In this document: piece by piece, positions 50,776-62,541 of the stretch
Position numbering within the stretch: the stretch's first letter is position 1
Layout of the letters: each line of letters begins with the position of its first letter
DNA from: Warburgia ugandensis
Lineage: Eukaryota > Streptophyta > Magnoliopsida > Canellales > Canellaceae
NCBI GenBank assembly: GCA_035236585.1
Contig: CP141132.1
Location: 18,389,945 to 18,453,944 of the forward strand
Length of the DNA: 64,000 nucleotides
Direction of reading: 5' to 3'
Made by a program: the position numbers and the translations under genes
The notes under the pieces: generated by a model
Database searches by the model: none
Seen by the model: only the letters and a program-made list of their open reading frames with translations
What the model was told of the DNA's origin: nothing

Positions 50776-51537
50776 CATGACCAACATAATGAATGATCTT
50801 GATTTTTCAAAATATAAGCCCATGTGGAGTTAAATCTGTCCATACCATGTGGTCCCGTCATACTTTATATGGACCATGATGCAATTCGTCTCTCTCTCTC
50901 TCTCTCCAGGGCACGTACCGGTATACACCCGAAGAGAAACAAGCAAGCTACTTGTCCATAATTATGAACTATCTAAAGAGTTATGCAAACGTACACGGCA
51001 CATGCCGTAAGCGAGAAGCTTCTTGTAAAATTTAGCATCTAGATGGAAGAGAACAAAGATTGGCTAAGAATACAAACTAGGTGGAATGATGATAAAGGTA
51101 GTCGAAGTTGGTCGGCCATTTTATTTCTCGTTGCTTAGAAAGTCTCATATTATGAGGTAATTTACGCTTAGAAATTGACATAAAAAATATTTAAAAAATC
51201 TGGCATTGTCTGTACTTTACAAAAAGTCAAGAGCCCTCCTAGCGCATAGGCCACACCTGTTGACATATTAATTCGAAATGCGAATTCTTCTCCCTTCTAT
51301 TTCTAATAACGATTGTCATCTTTCTCCGCGTCTCTCTCTCTCATGTGTATTTGCCTATTTCACTACGAGAGAACGAACTTTACCGTAAACAAGCCTATTT
51401 TCAACGAAAACTTGTTCATGATTCTCCCTTTGAATATGCCAACGCCATTAAAGATGAGGAAGTAGGAGAACCTAGAAGACTTATTTGTTTCGGACTACAT
51501 GTCTCAATGAAGAGCTAGAAGGGCCTAGGGGGGTTTA
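50776..51537. other. Spacer with a (TC)n run
   Basis: No gene is seen. A (TC)9 run lies at about 50889-50906 and a shorter one near 51331-51342. The sequence is less AT-rich than the retrotransposon regions and may be unique DNA. Confidence 0.5.
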
Positions 51538-51610
51538 TTTAGCTGCGTTTATTGGACATTTCTAAGATATCAAGGCATACCTCAAATGTGCAGAAATGGA
51601 TTTTGAAATT
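51538..51610 (+). mobile_element. Fragment of a Harbinger-family terminus
   Basis: GGGGGGTTTATTTAGCTGCG, TTATTGGACATTTCTAAGATATC strongly resembles the outer end of the Harbinger pair at 53403 and 57452. No matching opposite end was found nearby, so this is a remnant or a solo terminus. Confidence 0.6.
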
Positions 51611-51616
51611 TATTAA

Positions 51617-52006
<390 letters not shown>

Positions 52007-52035
52007 TAGATAGAGAAAAATCATTTTCAAAATAT

Positions 52036-52432
52036 AGTTTTTTAGAGAGAGAGAGAGAAATGGGCGTCATATGCTTCATCCTGTAAAGGAGGTCCCGACA
52101 AGCAGAGGAGAAAACCATTCGGTGCCCCAGTTTGTTGCCAACACCAGATCCCATTGATATCTCCAAGAAAACCCTGCTCGCATTTGCTTGCACCAAATCC
52201 CAAAAGCCCCCTCATCCACGAGATCTATCTCGTAGTTTGCAAAAACCCTACTTATGTTCGTTGTTAACAAATCTAGGATCTCTCTCATGATTTGCAAAAG
52301 CCCTAATTGCATTCGGTGGCTAGATCCCCAAAGTTGCCTCCACCATGAGATCTCTATTGCGTTGTGCAAAAACCTGCTCACACTCACCGGCACAAGATTC
52401 CCTTCATCACAAAAACCCTGCTTGCATTGTGT
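52036..52432 (+). repeat. (GA)n and degenerate 55-75-bp tandem repeats
   Basis: A (GA)n run at 52036-52050 is followed, from about 52133, by five imperfect units built on CACCAGATCCC / CACGAGATCT / GTTTGCAAAAACCCTGCT / GCATTCGGTGG. Units start near 52133, 52189, 52263, 52318 and 52390. Open frames on both strands (52076-52393 and 52254-52580) arise from the repeats. No gene family is recognised. Confidence 0.65.
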
Positions 52433-53402
52433 AAGGCAAGCATATCCTCATTTCCTAATTTGTCTACAAATCGATCTATGTTTTGGGGTTAGGGTTACTC
52501 TCTCACATACCTGGATCCACCTTCTACTTATCTTCAATTCAATATATAGTATGAAATACGAAGAAGATATGTTGTTTTGATTTTGATCACAGACTGGATT
52601 GCAGACATCTTTATCATTTTCGTTGTTTGGTCTTCTGTTCCTAAGATTTGTTAACCTTCCAAACTATCTGCAAAGCCTTCTTCAATAAATTTATGTCTCA
52701 GATATCTGTACTCTAGATAAAAAAGCATTGTCATTGTGATGTATAACTCCAACCATGAACTGATTATGTGGCATATAGATGAAGAAGCAATCTGATTTGC
52801 AAGCATCTGCTCTAACTTGAAATTGTAACTAGGCCAAAACGAGCCTCTCTTCCAAACATATATGCTCTTCTTCTCTATTTCTATGATAAAGAAATTTTCT
52901 TCTTCTCTTTCCCTATGATCATTTTCAAAACTACCTTTGAAAATGTTTGAAAGTATGCAGTTGCCTTATGGAATATCTATATGGACACTTTTCCGCCACT
53001 GGATAGCTCCATAACTTGCATAGCTAGTGATGAATATTCAATTATAATCCTAATCTCACACTTCTACATTTGCTAGTTTCATTTTCCTCTTCCATTATGA
53101 TATCTACCATGTCCTACCCCAATTGAAAACCTAGGATTCTTTTATTCTAAACTGCTTATGAAGCAGCAAATGAATGTAGAAAGCTAAATTAGAATAGATG
53201 GAAATGCAAAGAAAGAGGCAATTATATTGAGTAGGAAAGCAACTTTGATAGCTTCAGGGTTTTGATCAAACATCAAAGAGCTTATATATGCTTTGTAAGT
53301 TGAACCATATCCCTAAAAGGTAGCACTTGGTCCTAGTGGAGATTTTAGAGATAATTGCTAGAGCAAGTAACTCCATGACCTGTTTCATTTATTTGGTAGT
53401 TA
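52433..53402. other. Spacer without recognisable genes
   Basis: AT-rich sequence between the minisatellite and the Harbinger pair. I see no conserved coding motif or terminal repeat. The host bases TTA (53400-53402) just before the Harbinger end fit the usual TWA target of this superfamily. Confidence 0.4.
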
Positions 53403-54347
53403 GGGGGTTTATTTAACCACATATATTGGGCATTTCTATTGGCACATCTCCTATAGTATCTGAGATATGTGTCATATGTTTTGTGATATCTAGGATATGG
53501 GACATATGTTCTGTGATATCTTTGGTGATATCTGATATATGCTATGAGAGATATTTTGTTATTTTTTAATAAAAATTAATGTATCAACCAATCAAAATGC
53601 AATGGCCCTCAAAGTATGAGGCCGTCAAAGTGAAGTATATAGATTCATCAAATAACAAACTAGTTTCATTGGAAAGCATTACGAAGTATATGTATTTTTT
53701 AAGATAAGTTTTACGTAAACATAGACACAATGACAGAAATGATAATAACAAGTAGAAGTCCGCAAAGGACATTTGCTACTGCATTGCATGACAACGACGG
53801 GATAATAAATATGAGTGAGGCATGGTCTTTCTCTCAGTCATGTAATACATCAGTAGACTTGGACGCCACATTTTGATTGAAACTCCTACCATCCAGTTGC
53901 TCTCTCTGAAGCCATTGGCTTCCCAATTGGTGGCAAGGTTGGTAGGTCAACTGGCATGTACTCATCAAGCTAGATGAACTATCCCATATGTTATTTATTG
54001 ACAGGGCAACGAAAGTACCACTTGCCACAATTGAGCTTCAAACGCACCTAGAGTAGCAGTATAAGCCTTCAACTACATGCACTTAGGGGTGGGGTTTCGC
54101 TCCATTCCTATAAGAAGACAACATGTACATATATTCTGCCATGTAAGTAATACATACAATTAATATAAGTAATCATCATTTAACTTTTTATAATAAACCA
54201 AGTAAACAGACGAAAAAAGAGTTTTAGTGCAACAACATTTTCCTTATCATGATCGCACAACTATTGGTCGTTTCTATGAACATAATCAAACCAAAGTTTC
54301 TGTGCTATGGAAGCGAGCCAAGCAATAGCTTCTCGAAGAGCAGACTC

Positions 54348-55280
54348 CTACGTAGGGTGTAATTGTATGCCCTGTGAATTATCTTCACTCATTAGGGCTG
54401 CTTGTGAACCCCGCATCTCCACCTCATCTCGATGCAATACTTGCATATCGGTATTCACCCTCTCCAAGTCTACAACTGTGACAACTTTGTTATCTGCATC
54501 ACTGCTCAAGAGTACATTGTCATTGTCATTGTCGCTTTTTAACTCAGGATTCTCTCCCATCTCCTTTGTCAGCCACAGGTCATCAACGTGTTCTTGCCAT
54601 ATAAAATTGTCTAGCACACATAATGGCTTCACAAGATTAATCTGTGTCCTAAGAGGAAAGGGAGGCACACACTTGAGGATGGGAAATCTAACTTTTAAAA
54701 CACCAAATGTTCTCTCTATTACGTTCCTCAAGGATGTCTATTAAAGGTTGAATAACTCCCCAGCATTTTGTGGTTGCTGCATCCCTTGGCCAAACTCCTT
54801 TAGGTGATACCTGGTCTTTCGATAAGGAACAAAAAATTGTTGCCTATTTTCATAACCCCCATTAACTACGTAGTACTTCCTTGCACCATAACTGCATCAA
54901 TGATTAACGAAAAAACCATCAAGGTAGAACCTACGAATGTAAACATATTAACACATAATGGATTTACCCTCAGGAATTATCAACCACGCGCCTTCTTTTG
55001 TAAGAGCTTCTTTTAGCACGATGGAGTCATGTGTAGCCCCTTCAAATCCAGCAAGCACATATGTGAATTGCATGTCAAAATTGCAGCATGCAAGAACATT
55101 CTGTGCAATGAACCCCTTCCTATTATGCCACTTTGTCAAATCATAAGGACCCACACTAAAAACCCTAGTTGGGATCAACGTCCCATCTGCAGCTCCAATG
55201 CAACCCTGTAAATGAAATGACAGATTGAATGCTAAGTGTGTAGTGTCCCAAACTGTTGTATTAAAGATAAGAAAAGACAA
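54348..55280 (-). pseudogene. Harbinger transposase (DDE_Tnp_4), left arm
   Basis: The first open part (55280-54948) holds QGCIGAADGTLIPTRVF with the first catalytic Asp, WHNRKGFIAQNVLACCNFDM, FTYVLAGFEGATHDS with the second Asp, and VLKEALTKEGAW. The second part (54731-54348) holds MRNVIERTFGVLKVRFPIL with the catalytic Glu, then PLRTQINLVKPLCVLDNFIW, an acidic DNDNDN stretch and a C-terminal tail. All three catalytic residues are present, but a stretch with stops (about 54947-54732) separates the halves and the N-terminal region is missing. It is a relative of plant HARBI1/ALP1-type nucleases and acted in transposition. Confidence 0.9.
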
Positions 55281-55324
55281 ATGGAGTTAACATAAAATGG
55301 TTGTCTCTCTGATAGTTGTTTGTC

Positions 55325-55466
55325 ATCTCTGGGTGGTCCTCTATTGCATGAGGAGCCATAAGGCGACTATACAACTACAATGGCTATTGTAATCTCTGGG
55401 TGGTCCTCTATTGCAGTTGTATAGTCGCCTTATGGATCCTCATGCAATAGAGGACCACCCAGAGAT
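55325..55466. repeat. Near-perfect central hairpin, 52-bp arms
   Basis: Arms 55325-55376 and 55415-55466 are inverted copies with one mismatch in 52 (GAGGAGCC against GAGGATCC) and a 38-base loop. The loop itself contains a further direct copy of ATCTCTGGGTGGTCCTCTAT. The arms are much more alike than the outer parts of the Harbinger palindrome. Confidence 0.95.
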
Positions 55467-55519
55467 CACAAACAACTATCAAATAGACAACCATTTCACA
55501 GTAACTCCATTTGTCTTTT

Positions 55520-56480
55520 TTGATCTTTAATATGATAGTTTGGGATGGTGCACACTCAACATGTCAATTTGTTTACATGGTTGCATTGGAGCTGTAGATG
55601 GGACTTTGATCCCAGTTAGGGTTTTTGGTGTGGGTCCTCGTGATTTGATAAAGTGACATAATAGGAAAGGGTTCATTGCACAAAACATTCTTATGTCCTC
55701 CAATTTTGACATGCAATTCACATATGTGCTTGCTGGCTTTAAGGGGGTTGCACATGACTAGCATGCTGAAAGAAGCTCTTACAAGAGAAGGGGCGCAGTT
55801 GACAATTCCTAAGGGTAAATCCGTTATGTGTTAATAGATTTACATTCGTAAGTTCTACCTTGATGGTTCGTTCTTTAATCACTGATGCAATTATGGTGCA
55901 TGAAAGTACTACCTAGTTGATGTGGGTTATGAAAATAAGCAACAATTTCTTGCCACTTATAGAAAGACCACGTATCACCTGAGGAGTTTGGCTACGAGAT
56001 GCAGCAACCACAAAATGCTAAGGAGTTGTTCAACCTTCGACATGGATCCTCGAGGAACATAATAGAGCAAACATTCAATATTCTAAAAGATAGATTTCCC
56101 ATTCTCAAGTCTATGCCTTCCTTTCCTCTTAGGACCCAGATTAATCTTGTGAAGGCATTATGTGCACTACACAATTTTATACAGCAAGAATGTGTTGACA
56201 ACACATGGCCGGCGGAGGAGATGTGAGAGAATCCTGAGTCTCAAAGTGATAACGACAATGCCAATGACAATGTACTTTTGAGTAGTGATTAAGACAAGAA
56301 AGTTGTCACGGTTGTAGACTTGGAGAGGGTGAACACTGGTATGCAAGTGCATTGGGATGAGGTGGAGATGCGGGGTTTACAAGCAGCCAATGAGTGAAGA
56401 TAATTCACAGAGCATGCAATTATGCCCTACCCAGGAGTCTGCTCTTCAAGATGCTGCTTCTTGGGTCGCTTCCATCACAT
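55520..56480 (+). pseudogene. Harbinger transposase (DDE_Tnp_4), right arm
   Basis: The plus strand reads GCIGAVDGTLIPVRVFGVGP (first Asp), HNRKGFIAQNI, FDMQFTYVLAGFKGVAHD (second Asp, then a stop/frameshift near 55760) and an open stretch 55999-56226 with QNAKELFNLRHGSSRNIIEQ and TFNILKDRFPIL (catalytic Glu). It continues as DNDNAND and a VDLERVNT tail. It is the mirror copy of the left-arm transposase, with different stops, so the two decayed independently after duplication. Confidence 0.88.
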
Positions 56481-57452
56481 AGAAACTTTGGTTTGATTAT
56501 ACTCATAGAAACAACCAATAGATGTGCGATCATGATAAGGAACATGTTGTTGTACTAAAACTCTTTTTTGGTCTGTTTACTTGGATCATTAGATAGGAAT
56601 CCGAAGATGAAGAGAGAAACAAAGAATGCTACTACTGTGTAAATGAAGAGTTTGAAAGTAAGGCATTGCACAATCTCAAACAAAGAATATCACTACTATG
56701 TAAATGATGACTTCTTATATTTATTGTGTGTATTACTTACATAGCAAAACATATGTGCATTATGTCTTCTTGCAGCAATGGAGCGAAACCCCCAACCCTT
56801 ATGTGCATGCGGTTGAGGCTCTATGATGCTACTCTAGGTGTGTTTGAACCCCAATTGTGGCAAGTTGTACTTTAGTTGCCTGCCAACAAATAACATATAG
56901 GATAGTTCATCTAGCCTAATGAGTACATGACAGTTGAGCTGCCACCCTTACCACCAATTGGGACGACAATGCGCTGGAGAGAGCAACTGGATGGTAGGAG
57001 TCTCAATCAGAATGTGGTGCCCAAGTTCACGAACGCATTACATGACCGAGAGAAAGATCGTGTCTCACTTGTATTTGTTGCCTTGTTGTTGTCATGCAAT
57101 GTAGTAGCATATGTCCTTTGCGGATTTCTACTTATTATTATCATTTCTATGATTATGTCTATGTTTATGTAAAACTTACCTTGAAAACTACATGAACTTC
57201 GCAATGCTTACCAATGAAACTAGTTCATTATTTGATGAAACTATATACCTCATTTTGAAGGTCCCATACTTTGAGGGTCATTGCATTCTGAATGGTTGAT
57301 GCATTAATTTTTATTAAAAAATAACAAAATATCTCTTATAACATATATCAGATATTACCAGAGATATCACAGAACATATGAGACACATCTCAGATATCAC
57401 AGGAGATGTGCTACTAAAAACGCCTAACATACGCTGTTAAATAAACCCCCCC

Positions 57453-58780
57453 ATACATTGTTGTATTGTTAAATCATGTTTACAAATGTTTAACTTGGAT
57501 AATATGAGTGGCCCAAAAGAGTATTCCCATTCTTAAACGATCAAAACTTCTGAAATTGTTTATATAGGAGGGTGTCTTATGGATGATCATGTAGCTTTTA
57601 ATGCTTTTCCTCTTTCTGATCATTAGCTTAAACCCACGATGAGAACCTTAAACGATCATATAGGTAGAATTTTCTGTGGGTGAGTTATCCGTAGAATGGC
57701 TTTGGATCATTGGAAAGCATAGGTCCACTTTATCTATTGCCTTTTGAAAATATTTTAAGTGAAATATATCTACATTTGGTTACATTTTTTTTCCCACTTT
57801 TGTAAAATCAAAGAATTACAAAGCAAATCACTCACACACTTTTCCCACTTACGCTCCTAAATCTAATTCCTAGCCAAAAGAAAAAGTGGCAACTCAAATA
57901 TATGGCAAGTGTACTTTAGGGGAGATGTCGAGTTGTCTGCAACCAATAGCCCTTGACATTTGGTTACTTAGCATGCCTTGTTTATGCCATGAATGAAAGC
58001 TCAACTGCCTTTCCCTATATCTATACTATATATAAAGAAAACTCCCTAAGTTGAATACCGACCAAATTTAAGAGTTACATATTTATATTTATGTATAACT
58101 ATTAGTTATACATAAATATTCTAGGATAAGTAATTTCTACTTAACTTTTGTGATAACTATTAATGTATATTTATAAACTCAAAAAGTCTCTCTCTCTCTC
58201 TAGTTAATATGAAGTTTTTAGTATACCATGTTTAAGAAAGAATGTCTTTGCCTGTCTACTTAATAATTAAGTTACTAATTACTATTTTTGAGAAAGAAAC
58301 TCTCACATTCGCTCACTCTCTCTTCTCCCAATTGGACGTGAATGTGCACGTGTGAATTACTAGTATACTTTTATTATTATACTGTGCCTATATCAAGAAT
58401 TTCTTTATATGGTCCTTTAAGTGGGCCCCTGTATTCATAAAAAATGTAAGTGGGCAAAAGTGGGGCGCACCCTTTAATGACCTTGGCCATTTATGCGATA
58501 CTGTTGATGACTATCCAAGCAACAAAGTTGAACATATCAGATAATCTTAGGTCTAGAATTATTACCAAATTCTAGACCTTCATTTCCTCCTTACAAGAGA
58601 ATGGTTTGGCTAATTTCACGCATGTACTGAAATCAGATTTTGCCAGTGAATATACTCGCCCAGGAGGGAGAGATATTTGGCGTCATCAGTAAAAGACAGA
58701 AATGGCAAAGTTCATTTCACTTCTGTGTGCAAATGCATTCAAATACATAGAACCAAGACACCCACACCAAAAAGGCCGAC
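57453..58780. other. Spacer upstream of APT
   Basis: No gene is seen. It contains a perfect 17-bp palindrome (58085-58119), a (TC)n run near 58184-58200 and general AT-rich sequence. The last few hundred bases are the likely APT promoter. Confidence 0.5.
58085..58119. repeat. Perfect palindrome, 17-bp arms, 1-base loop
   Basis: ATATTTATGTATAACTA is followed by T and then its exact reverse complement. It could be the core of a small foldback element or simply a hairpin in the APT upstream region. Confidence 0.9.
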
Positions 58781-58782
58781 GG

Positions 58783-58789
58783 TATAAAA
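58783..58789 (+). promoter_or_regulatory. TATA box of APT
   Basis: TATAAAA in the context ACGGTATAAAAGTTCC lies 72 bases upstream of the ATG at 58861. This gives a leader of roughly 40-50 bases if transcription starts about 30 bases downstream. The leader is pyrimidine-rich, typical for a plant housekeeping gene. Confidence 0.7.
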
Positions 58790-58860
58790 GTTCCCCTTGT
58801 GGAATTTCTTTCAAAACCCCTGCCTTTTCCTCCATCTCTGCACCAGTTTCGTGTCTGAAA

Positions 58861-61332
58861 ATGGCTGCGGGAGATGGAGAAGATCGCATCAAAAGAATCT
58901 CTTCTGTAATTCGGGTCATCCCAGATTTCCCAAAGCCTGGTAGTCTACTTCAACCCAAGCGACTTAGTATTTTCTTATTCTTTTTTTGTCTATTGTTCGT
59001 TTGTGTTTGCTTCTTTTACTTGATTGATTTTCAGTAGTTTTTGATATTTTTGGTGTGAGTCTTTCTGATTAAGTGAAATTGAGTCTGTGTTGAAGTGCGT
59101 TTTGTATTTTTCTTTATTTTCGCCTTATTATTAGTATTTTCTTTTGCAGGGATCATGTTTCATGACATAACAACGTTGCTTCTTGAACCCAAAGCATTTA
59201 GGGACACCATTGATTTGTTCGTTGAGAGGTATAGAGACAAAAACATCTCTGTTGTGGCAGGTAATTGGTTTTTCCATGTATCTTGTGTAGAATGTCTGTG
59301 CACTTGGTTTTCTCGTTTGTGTGGCTACTGAGTCAGGATAATATTGGGCATCTAGTTCAATACTGGGTTGTACAAAGAATGCCAAATTAAAACATGTTAG
59401 TACTGAATTCTGCCAACAGTTTTGCTAAATATTAGAAAATGCATACTTATGAATTTAGCACAGTTTGTCTGGCTTTCAGTTTAAATGAATTATGTTGATC
59501 CCAGAGTAACATATTTTTCCGTCTGAAGTTTTAGGTGTTGTGTGCTTTCACGAAAATCAGTATTGGATGAATTCAACGCTGAGTTGATTTCCATGAATAG
59601 ATTTAGATACTGGGAGATTAACATACAAATTTCTTCTTTTCTCATTGTGGTCAACAATCGGCTTTGGAGGAAATGTTATTATTTCCAATTTGGATGTATC
59701 ACTTCAAGCTTCATCGCCTCAGGTTGTCTTGCCCTCTTCAATTATTTGAAGGAGCAAGAGAGATTATTGAACAACCTGAAAACTGAGTCATATTAATTTT
59801 GAAACAACCAGACACTACAACAGCTTCTGGAATACATGTAAAATCTCTGACTGACAATGTTATCGCTTATGTCATATGTAGGCTCTTTGTGTTAATACTG
59901 TGATACCCTCTTATCTAAATCATTTGGTACTTGATCTTGAGTTGTTGTTGCTTTCTTTTATGTGTGTGTATTCCAGGATAAGTGGGTTAATTTTCAATTA
60001 TGATATACTGCAGGAATTGAAGCAAGAGGTTTTATATTTGGGCCTCCTCTTGCTTTGGCTCTCAAAGCAAAGTTTGTGCCTCTGAGAAAGCCAAAAAAAT
60101 TGCCTGGTATCTCTTTCTTAGCCATTCTATTTTATTGATGTGGAGATTGCAAAGTTTGATATGTAGTTACTAAATACTACATTGAGGCATACAAATTAAA
60201 GGAAGAGACTGCATTATATAACTAAACTATTAGAATATTTTAGAATATTTAGAGGTAGAATAATCTTCTTAGTTACTGTGTTTATGTTTTACTTAATTCT
60301 CTTGCTAGCAAGTATATCATTGTAATTTTATTCCAAATAATTCTCTTAACAATGATCCAGTATATGATGTGCTTAATCTTATTATCCTGTTACAAAAGAT
60401 ATACCTTTTCCTATATATATTTTTTATTTGCTGTTCTAGCATTCTTTTAGATATGACTATGTCCTGTGATATATACTTACAATCAAATCCTATAGCTAGT
60501 TATGGAAAAAATGACTTCGTGTTGATATTGAAGGATTTATTGTTTGAAAGTCCTCCTGTTATATGGCTGATCAGAATTGTGGCATTTTATGATTCGTATG
60601 AATTTTCCATTGATAGAAAATTTGGGGATGAATAATGAGTGAAGGCTGGATAATTGTATAAATGTTGACTATCTATTGCCACATGACTTCTTTTTCTGCA
60701 TTTCACAAAACATGCTATTTTGACTTTCCAAAAGTGAGATGTTCTGTATTTTTATTTGGTACCTTATTTTGGACCATCTTGGAGATCCTGTCTTTTCTGG
60801 TGCTTTCTGCTTGGAACATCTTTTCTGTTCCCTCCAGAAGCCGAGGTGCAAAGCTTCTGCTGTGAGGACTTCCTGGTGTTTTCCGTGCAAATTGTCATGT
60901 TACTGTGCTCCTAAACATGTGGAAGATAGCCAAACAAAAAATCTGTTCTTTTTATGAGCATGCTGTGGAAAATGTTCCAAGCTGTTTCAAATGCTGACTA
61001 GTACTTTTCTCAGTTAATTACTTCTTGAGCTTTCCTTTGACTCACTCATTCTTCAGAGATCATGATTGGTGAAATACACCATTCTGGTAGGTGTACTGTT
61101 GTCAACCTTTTTACGCTTATATTGGATGTACAGCTTCCTGTCTGATTTATTTTAGTGATTCCTTATATTGACAATTAATCAGGTGAGGTGATTTCTGAAG
61201 AGTATGCCTTGGAGTATGGAACCGACAGAATGGAGATGCATGTAGGGGCTGTACAGGCAGGAGAGCGTGCCCTAATTATTGACGATTTAGTTGCAACAGG
61301 GGGGACCTTATCTGCAGCTATCAGGCTATTAG
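58861..61332 (+). CDS. APT: Adenine phosphoribosyltransferase, exons 1-4 (3' end not in window)
   Basis: The enzyme converts adenine and PRPP to AMP and pyrophosphate (purine salvage); plant members also act on cytokinin bases. Coding exons by GT-AG rules are 58861-58939, 59150-59260, 60014-60106 and 61183-61332, all split after codon base 1, giving 144 codons. The protein starts [20 protein letters not shown] and continues [60 protein letters not shown] and [20 protein letters not shown]. The last is the PRPP-binding motif with both acidic residues. Plant family members have about 180-190 residues, so about 40 C-terminal residues (ERVG..., a VIELPELK-type block) are missing; I searched 61333-62118 and did not find them. 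The start has good context (AAAATGG) and a TATA box upstream. No frameshift or stop interrupts the exons. A retrotransposon begins 787 bp after exon 4. Confidence 0.95.
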
Positions 61333-62118
61333 GTGATATTTTCATCTTTGGTGCTTTAAATATACAATACATGGGGCGATCTGCTTCTATTATTCACTTT
61401 ACTTTCGACACTCAGATAACTACTTCCTCATTATTTTGATTGTTTGTTTTCGTTCAAATGTATGTGGATTTGCTTAGACCTATAGGAATGTGTGCCCTAT
61501 CGTTAAGCAAAATGAGATTAGTTCCAAGAAATCTTATGCTTACAACTACCTAAAGAATGATACTGAAAAAATTTATAATGGTAGCTGTATCATATCCATG
61601 TGATTTTTTTCAAAGTTATATGCGGGTTAATTACCAATTCCTGCATTTTCTTGTTGTTTCATTTGATTTCTTTGCTTGTGGAAGAAGATGCATCATTTCA
61701 CATGCTCATTTTACTGTTAAGATCAATCAAATGGATCACCTTATTAAGATTGTAAGATGTTCGTTTGCTGGGGATAGTTAATAAATTAGGAAGACACCTA
61801 TATATCCGGAACTTATAGCTTTTTATGGTGGACTCACTTTTTATATAGCTTTCATTACTGACGATAAACTAGCTGGATTTGCCAGCTTTCAGCAGTAGTG
61901 AAGTCAGTTGGCTACATACAAAAGTTGAACAAGCATAAACAATGAATAGTTTTAACTTTTAATCATTAATTCCATTGCTTGTTATAGAGGCATCCACCTC
62001 TAGTCCAAATCCCTATTACCGCCTCGTCAGGTTCTATGGATGGAACGACAAAAGGGACATGTATTGAACCATTGACCTTAATTAATCTAAGTAATCATAT
62101 CTGAATCAAGAAAGCATC
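61333..62118 (+). other. APT intron 4 (or its remnant)
   Basis: It begins with a good donor (GTGATATTTTC) after exon 4. No acceptor followed by an APT-like exon is seen before the LTR at 62119. Short ORFs at 61557-61781 lack motifs. The last 120 bp may be older flank of the retrotransposon. Confidence 0.6.
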
Positions 62119-62528
62119 TGATGGAGCGGGTGTGGGAGAAGAGAACCTTGAATCCACAAGGCAAGAAGATAGAACTTACTTACTCATAGAGAGAAAGCAA
62201 TTCTACTCAAAGGATAGAGAATTTGATACAAACTTGTATGTCTCACTCATAGGTTACATGCCTATTTATAGAACTAGAAAGAAGACTCTAGTACACAGCT
62301 AGAATTATCTATGACCTAGAATCATCTATTCCTTTTTTGCCTTTAAGCTAGAAAACTCTACATATTCAACCAATTTTGGACTTTTCTCATATTATTATAT
62401 TTCAATTACTTTTACCCTCTTGAACCTTCTTGATTTGGACTCAACTCATGGGCTCATGGGTCATCATGCTTATAGAGGTTTATGTGCCATTATATCCAAA
62501 GGCTCATGGGCCATTATGTCCTACATCA
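62119..62528 (-). mobile_element. 3' LTR (410 bp) of a minus-strand chromovirus
   Basis: Ends are TGATGGAGCG and CCTACATCA, giving TGATG/CATCA terminal repeats. A CTATTTATAG palindromic TATA sequence lies at about 62263-62272. On the minus strand a polypurine tract (AAGAAGAGGGGAC, 62529-62541) abuts its 5' edge. The 5' LTR must lie beyond the right edge of the window. It is short compared with the other LTRs here, as is usual for small chromoviruses. Confidence 0.85.
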
Positions 62529-62541
62529 GTCCCCTCTTCTT

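Larger units (their letters stand above)
53403..57452. mobile_element. PIF/Harbinger pair in inverted orientation (about 4 kb palindrome)
   Basis: The left end GGGGGTTTATTTAACCAC and the right end GTTAAATAAACCCCCCC are inverted copies. The similarity does not stop at the ends: 53403 to about 55320 matches the reverse complement of about 55470 to 57452 through the transposase reading, a (TTTTTTAATAAAAATTAATG) block, and the CAAAGTATG block. By eye the arms differ by scattered substitutions and small indels. The axis lies near 55396 in the core. This is two copies joined head to head at their inner parts, with both outer ends preserved. No clear TWA target copy follows the right end. Confidence 0.85.

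Noticed and set aside
61333-62118. A terminal APT exon within this stretch
   Set aside because: No reading resembling the conserved C-terminus after an AG acceptor was found in any plus-strand frame.
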